Assembly (NCBI RefSeq): GCF_019802055.1
Contig: NZ_JAHVHW010000007.1
Coordinates: 1,389,403 to 1,453,402, forward strand
Direction of reading: 5' to 3'
Length of the DNA: 64,000 bases
Source: Ferrimonas balearica
Lineage (GTDB): Bacteria > Pseudomonadota > Gammaproteobacteria > Enterobacterales > Shewanellaceae
The translations under genes and the position numbers were made by a program. Position 1 is the first letter of the stretch. Every line of letters starts with the position of its first letter. Below are positions 57,588 through 64,000 of this stretch, piece after piece. The notes under the pieces were generated by a model. It had not been told where the DNA came from, did not search any database, and was given only the letters and a program-made list of their open reading frames with translations.

Positions 57588-58364
57588 TTGACCGACCTGC
57601 CGCTGCTCATCCTGCTTCTGCTGGGCCACCTGCTTGGCGATTTCTACCTGCAGCCCGATCGCTGGGTGGCTGAGCGCAATGAACGCCACAGCCAGTCGGT
57701 CTGGTTACCGGTTCATGCCCTGCTCCATGCCACCCTGTCCGGCCTGTTGGTCTGGGCCTATATTGGCACCAGCAATGCCGCTGCCATCGCCTTTCTGGTG
57801 ATGTTTCTCTCCCACTACATCGTGGACCTGATCAAGTCCTATCAAGCCCCGACTCTAAAGTGGTTGGTGGCGGACCAGTTACTCCATCTGTTCTGGCTGG
57901 TCGCGATCTGGCTGATGGTGACTCAGAACGGTTACCCCCACCTGCTGGACTGGCTGCAAGCGGCCCTGAATACGCCACTGTTGCTGGTGATACTGGCCTA
58001 CCTGTTGGCGATGAAACCCGCCTCGATTCTGATCTCTACGCTGCTCGGCCGCTGGCACCTGGATTTTGAGGATCTGCCTCACGCGGATGATGCATCTGAG
58101 GGCATACGGAGCACCCATACCCTCGCCTCTGCGGGCGAATACATCGGCTATATCGAGCGCGGCCTGATTGTCACCTTCCTGCTGACCAACCAGATCGCCG
58201 CCGTCGGCTTTGTGCTCGCCGCCAAGTCGGTTTTCCGTTTTGGTGATCTCAAGGATCGGCATGACCGAAAATTCACGGAGTACGTGATGATCGGCACCTT
58301 CGCTTCCATGGCGACCGGATTTGTTATCGGCCTGCTGTTGAAACTGGGGTTAGAGGCGCTTTAG
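57588..58364 (+). CDS. DUF3307 integral membrane protein
   Basis: 258 residues with TTG start at 57588, AGGGG upstream. Seven or so hydrophobic segments. GHLLGDFYLQPDRWVAERNE is the hallmark DUF3307 N-terminus, and SHYIVDLIKSYQAPTLKWLV and ADQLLHLFWLVAIWL follow. The pair SatD-DUF3307 forms an operon in many bacteria. The role is unknown. Its stop shares four bases (TTAG) with the stop of the convergent MBOAT-like gene. Confidence 0.8.
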   Translation: MTDLPLLILLLLGHLLGDFYLQPDRWVAERNERHSQSVWLPVHALLHATLSGLLVWAYIGTSNAAAIAFLVMFLSHYIVDLIKSYQAPTLKWLVADQLLHLFWLVAIWLMVTQNGYPHLLDWLQAALNTPLLLVILAYLLAMKPASILISTLLGRWHLDFEDLPHADDASEGIRSTHTLASAGEYIGYIERGLIVTFLLTNQIAAVGFVLAAKSVFRFGDLKDRHDRKFTEYVMIGTFASMATGFVIGLLLKLGLEAL

Positions 58365-58810
58365 CGCCATGCCCCCTGAAGCAGGGTCGTCAGGTAGTAC
58401 CCAACCCAGATACAGGCGGTGTTGATCAGCGCGCGTGCTATCCAGGGGGCGTTCCCAAAGGTGAGATTTCCCGCTTTTGAGAGCACCACCATCGCGCCCA
58501 TCAGGGTAAACCAGGGAGTCAGGAAGAAGATTGGCCGCCACTTCACCAGGCTGACAGCAATATCGTGAAGCGCGCCGCTGACCAGGAAGGTCAGTATCAC
58601 CGCGATCCAGAGCGGCAAGACCTTATGGAGTGGTCGCATCACGTAGCGGGAGAGGTAGTAGCCCCAGATGGGGTTCCAGTAGTGCCAGAAACCGTGAAAG
58701 GAGTCTGCGCCGAACGATCGATGCAACATCGCCTGCAGGGAGCCCGGGGAACCCAGCGGCACACCATTGCGTTTTTTAACGTACTCCGCGAGCGATATCC
58801 TTCTGTGCAT
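58361..58810 (-). CDS. Short MBOAT-like acyltransferase homolog
   Basis: 149 residues from ATG 58810 (MHRRISLAEYVKKRNGVPLG). Four hydrophobic segments. FHGFWHYWNPIWGYYLSRYV resembles the MBOAT FWRRWH-type motif, and LVSGALHDIAVSL contains the conserved H of the second MBOAT motif. Full MBOAT enzymes have 300-500 residues, so this is either a short family member or the remaining core. Close relatives of the same size occur in marine gammaproteobacteria, so the short form is probably natural. The acyl acceptor is unknown. Confidence 0.65.
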   Translation of the reverse strand: MHRRISLAEYVKKRNGVPLGSPGSLQAMLHRSFGADSFHGFWHYWNPIWGYYLSRYVMRPLHKVLPLWIAVILTFLVSGALHDIAVSLVKWRPIFFLTPWFTLMGAMVVLSKAGNLTFGNAPWIARALINTACIWVGYYLTTLLQGAWR

Positions 58811-58902
58811 CCTTGCCCTGCTCCACCTGACTCCGGTTGTCTGAACCCTCACCTTAACACCCTGACCCTTTCAGGCCACGGCCAAACGGGATGCACGCGC
58901 TC

Positions 58903-58931
58903 AAAAAAGAGGGGGACCAATTCGGCCCCCC
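58903..58931 (-). terminator. Terminator of the 770-aa secreted protein gene
   Basis: On the minus strand GGGGGCCGAATTGGTCCCCC forms a 5-bp G-C stem with an extended loop and is followed by TCTTTTTTG, a classic U-run. It lies 27 bases past the stop codon of the secreted protein gene. Confidence 0.75.
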
Positions 58932-58957
58932 GGTCACGGCATTAAGCTGGTCGCCCG

Positions 58958-61270
58958 CTAGCACCCTGAGCCCGAAAGGCTGTCCGGGGTGGGCACCAGA
59001 TTGTCGAAGTAGGCGTCAAAATCCGCACCGCACATACTGGGTATCCCCGCCGGATTAGACTGGCTTCTCGCACCACCACACATGAGCGCCTCGCCACAGC
59101 TCAGGGTACTGATGTCGACGATGGGATAACGGAAATGCCTTGGTGTGCCCTCAGCGCGATTATGAACCGTCCACCAGGTGGGTCTGGCTGAACCTAGCCA
59201 AACCGGGCAGGAGCCGGAATCTCCCACCGCCTGAAACGCAGGCCGCCCCGCATAGAAGCTCATATTGTTGCTGTCACCAGGCACAAAACCGGCGCGGGTG
59301 TTGTATCCACAGCCGCCGGAGTAGTAACCCACATAGATCTTCTCCTCCCCTGACGGCGGATAGCTGGACCCAAGTGACTCAGAACTGCACCAGGGCGGCA
59401 CAGCGGTATTGGTCCACTTACTTCCCTGGTAATTGGCGTCAACGAAGCAAACCTGATTGGGCTCAGAGTCGCGGATATTCAAGCCCGCATCGACGGTGTT
59501 GTTGGTGATAAAGATCCGGGCCTTCCCCGAGGAGTCAAACCCCAGGGTATCGTCCATAAAGGCCTCTACCGTTTGGCTGGACTGGTAGCCGACACCATTA
59601 ACGGTTGAGCGCATCAGATTGGTCCAGGCAGTGTTGTCCGCCACCCGCCAGTTGTTGTACCCCGCAAACGCATCCAGTCCCCCCATCACCAGCGGCTTGC
59701 TGTCGACATCCACAAAGCCGGTGTCCTGGTAGGTTCCGGTGCTGCTGCCGCAGGTGGCAGCGGTGGTCAGGGGGAACGCGCAACCCTGCCCATCGGCGTC
59801 AGACACATCATCCAGACGCAGCAACCAGAGATCGTTGGTGCCATTGAGCAGAGCCACATTGCTGCGGCTGTAAGGCACACCCGCTACCGCTATCTGTGTC
59901 TGCAAGCGGCGATAGATGCGGGAAACGGTGGTTTTCGCCAGGTCACACTGGGTTTTGGTTTGAGTACCGGCCGGAGGCGAATCACAGACATCGCGCACCG
60001 TGGTAACGTCCGGCGTCGCTAACCCCTCATCCACCGCAGCCTGCCAGGCCCGAAAGTGGCGCGCTTCCGCATAAAGATTGGCTGCCTGCGCCTGGATCCC
60101 ATAGAAGTAGTGGGTCAGATCCTGAACCTGGGCGTAGTAGTCGGTGTCGCCAAAGGTGAAGGAACCCGGTTGGGGAAAGCTCTTTACGCAGGCTGCCATC
60201 AAGCCATCAATGCCGCCGGAGGGCACCAGTTGGGTGTGGATACGGGTTAGTCGGGTGACCACCCCGTCATTGGTGTCCAGCACTGCATTTACCCAGGTTT
60301 CCATGCAGTTCTCTATGTCTGAGACAGCGCAGGAGGTGGTGGGTGGCAGATCGCCATTGGCGGTGCGATCGGACCAGTCCTGCAAGATGTTGGTCCAGGT
60401 GGTGATCTGAGCCACATCATCCGAGATGGTGTTAAACGCCGTGGAGCACTGTCCGGTCTGAATCTCACCTGCAATCAGACTGAGGGCCTGATTCACTTCG
60501 GTGGTCAAAGCCGCGATCTGCTCCGATATCCCCTCCAGTTCGTCAACGATTGGCGAGAGATCCACCAGGGGACTGTCGCTTTGGTTGGCGATCCCCAGTG
60601 AGCCCAGCAGATAGCTGGTTGCGGTGCTGCCAATCGAGCTGCCCACGCCTCTCAAAACCGCAGAGAACAGTGCGGTTGCCGGATTGGGGCTGGCGCCTAA
60701 TGGGGCGGTTGCCTGCATGGGCTGCGAATCGGTCGTTGACGGTAGGGGGCCGGATGTATCGCCATAGGCATGGAGACCGGTAATGGTGAGAAAACGTGTG
60801 CCCTCCTCCAATCCCAGTTTGTGTTTTTGCACCAGCAGGACCAGGTCCATCAACGCGTCGTGGTTGAGATCGTCATACAGGACCTCCTGACGCCAGGGTC
60901 GAGCCTGGTTGGGACCGAGGCGCAAACTCTCGGTGTCGATGGCCAGGATGTCGGCCTCATCCGATTCGGAGCCATAGAGCACCACCGCCACCAAACCGCG
61001 CTTTTCCAGTTTCTTAAAGCACTGTTCCGGTTCACTGGCGTTACGCCAAGGGGGGGAACCATGTATGTCGCTCCCTTCATCCTGATGAGGTGACTTTCCT
61101 CGAGTACCAAGAGTGATAAGGGCACAGGCCACATCTTCGGGCAGATACTCCAGAGTGTCGGCGTCGAACTCAACGGTACGGTTTGGGTTGGCAAGCGTGG
61201 GGGCTATGGAAAGGCACAGCGCCACGAAGAGCAGAAAGGCGGCAGGTATCAAGCGAATGACTGGGTTCAC
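58958..61270 (-). CDS. Large secreted Cys-rich protein of unknown function
   Basis: 770 residues with a signal peptide (MNPVIRLIPAAFLLFVALCL, cleavage near A27). Residues 133-142 (DDLNHDALMD) match a calcium-binding FG-GAP or EF-hand-like loop. A Gly-rich hydrophobic stretch (198-228; GVGSSIGSTATSYLLGSLGI) is followed by an amphipathic helix (240-270; IVDELEGISEQIAALTTEVN), a pattern seen in pore-forming or membrane-inserting proteins. The C-terminal half has many cysteines (CGYNT, CPVWLG, CGEALMCGG, CGADFD). No family was recognised. It has its own terminator. Confidence 0.7.
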   Translation of the reverse strand: MNPVIRLIPAAFLLFVALCLSIAPTLANPNRTVEFDADTLEYLPEDVACALITLGTRGKSPHQDEGSDIHGSPPWRNASEPEQCFKKLEKRGLVAVVLYGSESDEADILAIDTESLRLGPNQARPWRQEVLYDDLNHDALMDLVLLVQKHKLGLEEGTRFLTITGLHAYGDTSGPLPSTTDSQPMQATAPLGASPNPATALFSAVLRGVGSSIGSTATSYLLGSLGIANQSDSPLVDLSPIVDELEGISEQIAALTTEVNQALSLIAGEIQTGQCSTAFNTISDDVAQITTWTNILQDWSDRTANGDLPPTTSCAVSDIENCMETWVNAVLDTNDGVVTRLTRIHTQLVPSGGIDGLMAACVKSFPQPGSFTFGDTDYYAQVQDLTHYFYGIQAQAANLYAEARHFRAWQAAVDEGLATPDVTTVRDVCDSPPAGTQTKTQCDLAKTTVSRIYRRLQTQIAVAGVPYSRSNVALLNGTNDLWLLRLDDVSDADGQGCAFPLTTAATCGSSTGTYQDTGFVDVDSKPLVMGGLDAFAGYNNWRVADNTAWTNLMRSTVNGVGYQSSQTVEAFMDDTLGFDSSGKARIFITNNTVDAGLNIRDSEPNQVCFVDANYQGSKWTNTAVPPWCSSESLGSSYPPSGEEKIYVGYYSGGCGYNTRAGFVPGDSNNMSFYAGRPAFQAVGDSGSCPVWLGSARPTWWTVHNRAEGTPRHFRYPIVDISTLSCGEALMCGGARSQSNPAGIPSMCGADFDAYFDNLVPTPDSLSGSGC

Positions 61271-61323
61271 AATCTTCTCCTTAACCAGGCGGGAGAAACG
61301 TCCAATTAGTTTTTAGGCACAAA

Positions 61324-61359
61324 GATCCCCACTGGTTGAAGGTGTGGTTTATGGGGATC
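61324..61359. promoter_or_regulatory. Inverted repeat upstream of the secreted protein gene
   Basis: GATCCCCA (61324-61331) and TGGGGATC (61352-61359) are a perfect 8-bp inverted repeat with a 20-base spacer, 54 bases before the start codon of the 770-aa gene. It could be an operator or a leader hairpin. The rest of 61271-61519 shows nothing recognisable. Confidence 0.4.
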
Positions 61360-61519
61360 CAGCGAAGAAAACGCTTAATAAGGCTAGGTCACTATTTGGG
61401 ATGCGGGTTGGAAATTACGCCAATATCCGGCAAACCGTGAATAACGGCTGGATTTGGGTTGCCAACAGCCGGTTCTGTCAGCAACCCGTCTGGCGTGGTC
61501 TGTGCATTCTGACTTCGGG

Positions 61520-62425
61520 TTAGAGTCCAATCTTGAGGTTATCTGCCTGCTGGATCCAGTTCAGAAAGGTGGACGCGACGGGAGAGAGGGATTTGGCCTT
61601 ATGGTGGGCCAGGTACCAGTGGGATTCTATCGGCATCCCCTCCACCGGCAGAATCGCCAGTCCGGAGTCACCCCCAAAAGCCAGAGTGTGAGTGGAGATC
61701 ACCGAGACCCCAAGGCCGGACATTACCGAGTGTCGAATCGCCTCGTTACTCTCAACCGTCATACGCACATTGAGCTTAACCCCCTGCTCCCGCAGAAAAC
61801 GCTCCAGCGCATAACGGGTACCAGAGCCATGTTCACGGATAAGGAACGGCTCCTGGGCAAACTCGGCCAGGCTGATCCGTTTCCGTTTGGCCCAGGGGTG
61901 ATCCGCCGCCGCGATCGCCACCAGAGGGTTATCAAGGAACTCATGGAGGGAGAGCGGCGCATCCTGTGGTGGGTGGCTGAATACGTAGAAATCGTCGCGG
62001 GCTTCTGAGAGACGGTCGATCACCTGCTGCCGGTTCCCCACCTTAAACTCAACGTCGATCTGGGGAAACCGCTCCAGGAATCCCCCCAGCAGGTGAGGAA
62101 TAAAGTATTTGGCGGTGGTCACCACCCCCAGTCGCAATGTCCCCCGCTTAAGCCCCTTCAACGCCGCCAGGTCCATCTCCATCCGTTCGAAACTGGCCAG
62201 CACTTCGATGGCGGTTTCCAGGGCACGCTCACCGGCATCGGTAAACTGCAGGCGCCGACCGACCTGATGGTAGAGATCAGCGCCCAGGGTTTCACTGAGT
62301 TTCTTCAACTGCATCGATACCGTGGGTTGAGTAAGGTGCAGGCGCTCTGCCGCGCCACTGACGGTGCCGGCCTCTCTCAGGGCCAACAGAATCTCCATCT
62401 GTCTCAGGGTCGCTCGGGCACTCAT
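61520..62425 (-). CDS. LysR-family regulator, CbbR-like
   Basis: 301 residues from ATG 62425 with AGGAG upstream. HTH: ATLRQMEILLALREAGTVSG then AERLHLTQPTVSMQLKKLSE. The effector domain (LRLGVVTTAKYFIPHLLGGF, LVAIAAADHPWAKRKRISLA, FLIREHGSGTRYALERFL) is of the CbbR type, which in autotrophs controls carbon-fixation genes. It is divergent from the small ORF, bicarbonate permease and purE, so it likely senses a metabolite linked to inorganic carbon or purine supply. Confidence 0.88.
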   Translation of the reverse strand: MSARATLRQMEILLALREAGTVSGAAERLHLTQPTVSMQLKKLSETLGADLYHQVGRRLQFTDAGERALETAIEVLASFERMEMDLAALKGLKRGTLRLGVVTTAKYFIPHLLGGFLERFPQIDVEFKVGNRQQVIDRLSEARDDFYVFSHPPQDAPLSLHEFLDNPLVAIAAADHPWAKRKRISLAEFAQEPFLIREHGSGTRYALERFLREQGVKLNVRMTVESNEAIRHSVMSGLGVSVISTHTLAFGGDSGLAILPVEGMPIESHWYLAHHKAKSLSPVASTFLNWIQQADNLKIGL

Positions 62426-62499
62426 TCCACTCTCCTGTACGCTCCCTTCCCAACTTGTCACTATCGGCAAAGGAGAGTTAATCCAACAATCAAACACTT

Positions 62500-62519
62500 A
62501 ACGCCAAAATATAGGCGTT
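62500..62519. promoter_or_regulatory. Candidate operator of the CbbR-like regulator
   Basis: AACGCC (62500-62505) and GGCGTT (62514-62519) form an inverted repeat with an 8-base spacer, AAAATATA, in the 186-base divergent region. A third GGCGTTAA is at 62582-62589, close to the next gene's ribosome site. The AT-rich run TTTATCTATATAAATT after the repeat may hold the promoter. LysR sites commonly have such symmetry. Confidence 0.5.
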
Positions 62520-62611
62520 TATCTATATAAATTAAATTTTTTTTCGATTTCCATCTATTTTGATTTGGGAGCACACTTCGCGGCGTTAAGGAATTACCGG
62601 AGGATGGAATT

Positions 62612-62791
62612 ATGTCGCGTCGCCTCGCTTTTGAAATGACCATTGCCATGAGCCTGATGCTGATGGGAGGGGCTCTGGCCACCGCGCAAATCAGCGACTG
62701 GAGTCTGGCCATGACCGGTCTGATTCTGATGACCACCAGCCTGGTTCTGCGCCCACGCCCGCAACTGCAAACCGCTGCAGCGGAGCGCTAA
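62612..62791 (+). CDS. Small membrane protein of 59 residues
   Basis: ATG 62612 with GGAGG ten bases upstream; stop TAA 62789-62791. The product (MSRRLAFEMTIAMSLMLMGG and ISDWSLAMTGLILMTTSLVL are the two hydrophobic segments) has two predicted helices and a charged tail RPRPQLQTAAAER. The next gene starts four bases after its stop, so they are coupled. It may be a small accessory subunit of the permease. It is too short for the common frame-length cutoffs. Confidence 0.65.
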   Translation: MSRRLAFEMTIAMSLMLMGGALATAQISDWSLAMTGLILMTTSLVLRPRPQLQTAAAER

Positions 62792-62794
62792 GTC

Positions 62795-63727
62795 ATGGGT
62801 CTGGACATTGTTGTCGCCTTCTTTGTACTGGGCGCTGCCGCCCAGTTTGTCCGGGCCGAACTGAGTCTTCCCAAAAGCCTCTATCAATCCCTGGTTATCT
62901 TTCTGCTGCTGGCCATCGGCCTCAAAGGCGGCATCGCCCTCTCCAAGCACGTTAATCCGGCTCTGCTGATAGAAGCGGGCGCCATTCTCGCTTTCGGCTT
63001 TGTGCTGCCGCTGATCGCCTTTCCCCTGCTGCGCAGCTTCGGCCACCTGCCCCGGCTGGATGCCGCCACCATTGCGGCACACTACGGTTCGGTCAGTGTG
63101 GCCACCTATGCGGTAGCGGTGGCCTTCCTTGAGAGCCGTGGACTGGAGTACGAGCCCTACTTCCCCCTCTTTGTTGCCCTGCTCGAAGCGCCTGCCATCG
63201 CCGTCGGCTTGTGGCTGGCCAGCCGCAAGGGCGAAAGCACCGACGGTAAGGCGATCCTGCGCGAGATGATGCTGAACCAGGGCATGGTTTTGCTGCTGGG
63301 TGGCCTGTTGATCGGCTGGTGGGGCGGCGACCGGGCCGAGCGCATCATGCCCTTCTTCGGCGAGCTGTTCCACGGCGTACTGGCGCTGTTCCTGCTGGCG
63401 ATGGGCCAGAAAGCCGCCGAGCGCTGGCGTGAACTGGGCAATAACGCCTCATTCCTGGCCAGCTTCGGCGTGGCCATGCCCCTGATTGGGGCCCTGCTCG
63501 GCACCGGGCTGGGCTACCTGCTGGGATTCAGTCAGGGCGGTACCATTCTGATCGCCACACTTGGCGCCAGCGCCTCCTACATCGCCGTGCCCGCTGCCCT
63601 CTCTGCCGCGCTGCCCAAGGCGGATCTGGGACCGGCCATCACCGCCTCGCTGGGCATCACCTTTCCCTTCAATGTGCTGGTGGGCATCCCCCTCTACAGC
63701 GCGTTGATCACCCGTTTTATTCATTAA
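62795..63727 (+). CDS. SbtA-type sodium-dependent bicarbonate permease (DUF897)
   Basis: 310 residues with about ten membrane helices in an inverted repeat, starting [37 protein letters not shown] and the second-half [20 protein letters not shown] are the matching pseudo-symmetrical segments of the family; [20 protein letters not shown] is the core conserved block. Cyanobacterial SbtA imports bicarbonate with sodium. The gene lies four bases after the 59-aa gene and 13 bases before purE, so purE is probably in the same operon. Confidence 0.85.
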   Translation: MGLDIVVAFFVLGAAAQFVRAELSLPKSLYQSLVIFLLLAIGLKGGIALSKHVNPALLIEAGAILAFGFVLPLIAFPLLRSFGHLPRLDAATIAAHYGSVSVATYAVAVAFLESRGLEYEPYFPLFVALLEAPAIAVGLWLASRKGESTDGKAILREMMLNQGMVLLLGGLLIGWWGGDRAERIMPFFGELFHGVLALFLLAMGQKAAERWRELGNNASFLASFGVAMPLIGALLGTGLGYLLGFSQGGTILIATLGASASYIAVPAALSAALPKADLGPAITASLGITFPFNVLVGIPLYSALITRFIH

Positions 63728-63740
63728 GTTCGGAGCCATC

Positions 63741-64000
63741 ATGTCTCAACCGAAAGTCAGCATCATCATGGGTTCCCAGTCCGATTGGGCCACCATGGAA
63801 GAAGCCACCAAGCCGCTGGAAGCGCTGGGTGTGGCCTATGAAACCAAGGTGGTTTCCGCCCACCGCACCCCGGATCGCCTCTACCGCTTCTGCAACGAGG
63901 CCCATGAGCGCGGCATCCAGGTGATCATCGCCGGTGCGGGCGGTTCCGCTCACCTGGCGGGCATGGCCGCTGCCATGACCCACCTGCCGGTGGTCGCGGT
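63741..64000 (+). CDS. purE: N5-carboxyaminoimidazole ribonucleotide mutase PurE (cut by window edge)
   Basis: The visible 86 residues hold the PurE active-site pieces: GSQSDW at 11-16, SAHRTP at 39-44, and the loop [13 protein letters not shown] at 65-77. PurE moves the carboxylate of N5-CAIR to make CAIR in purine synthesis; its partner PurK, probably downstream, makes N5-CAIR from AIR and bicarbonate. The ATG at 63741 has GGAG upstream. The neighbouring bicarbonate permease would supply that substrate. Confidence 0.94.
   Translation, partial: MSQPKVSIIMGSQSDWATMEEATKPLEALGVAYETKVVSAHRTPDRLYRFCNEAHERGIQVIIAGAGGSAHLAGMAAAMTHLPVVA

Overview
The window looks like a chromosomal segment of a marine, facultatively anaerobic gammaproteobacterium close to Shewanella and most like Ferrimonas. 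The evidence is the high-GC coding style, the hydA-hydB-cytochrome b-hydG-hydX-hydE-hydF order known from Shewanella, the thiC-thiDE-thiF-thiS-thiG-thiH order with a fused ThiD-ThiE, and the yjjI-yjjW pair. The genus is an inference from gene content, not a measured identity. No rRNA, tRNA, insertion sequence, phage gene or CRISPR array was seen.

Layout. 1-1281: start of a RelA/SpoT-domain gene and an AraC-type regulator. 1681-8387: a complete thiamin operon on the minus strand, with promoter, TPP riboswitch and terminator. 8576-12377: the glycyl-radical protein YjjI with its activase YjjW, a HAD nucleotidase and a small membrane protein. 12462-14119: a TehA/SLAC1-type transporter and a secreted NTF2-like protein. 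14144-16298: an AT-richer accessory stretch of orphan genes separated by related short repeats. 16299-22155: a five-gene uptake operon (binding protein, permease, ATPase, TonB receptor, PIG-L-like protein) divergent from a NikR-like regulator whose nickel ligands are replaced. 22213-22497: a 131-bp tandem repeat. 22530-30260: an orphan 602-aa protein, ChaA antiporter with a possible leader ORF, a LysR regulator, an MscS channel and a secreted esterase.

30564-35477: a caa3-type cytochrome c oxidase operon with two subunit III genes and a diheme subunit II. 35746-38183: a membrane protein, a small conserved protein and a deoxynucleoside kinase. 38238-44849: a seven-gene periplasmic [FeFe] hydrogenase operon with its full H-cluster maturation set, behind a promoter region full of inverted repeats. 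45284-49112: a LysR regulator, glutathione-dependent formaldehyde detoxification genes, a DksA-type zinc finger and an acetyltransferase-like protein. 49109-53800: folD and a heterodimeric MdlAB-like ABC exporter. 53805-58810: EcsC-family protein, LysR regulator with divergent oxidoreductase, SatD-family and DUF3307 proteins under a promoter packed with half-sites, and a short MBOAT-like protein. 58958-61270: a large secreted orphan. 61520-64000: a CbbR-like LysR regulator, a 59-aa membrane protein, an SbtA-type bicarbonate permease and purE.

Taken together, the segment combines aerobic respiration (caa3 oxidase) with anaerobic chemistry (hydrogenase, glycyl radical enzyme, ThiH-type thiazole synthesis). 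The least explained parts are the metal or metallophore uptake locus under the altered NikR, the modular orphan-gene stretch at 14-16 kb, the SatD promoter array, the secreted 770-aa protein, and the coupling of a bicarbonate permease to purE.
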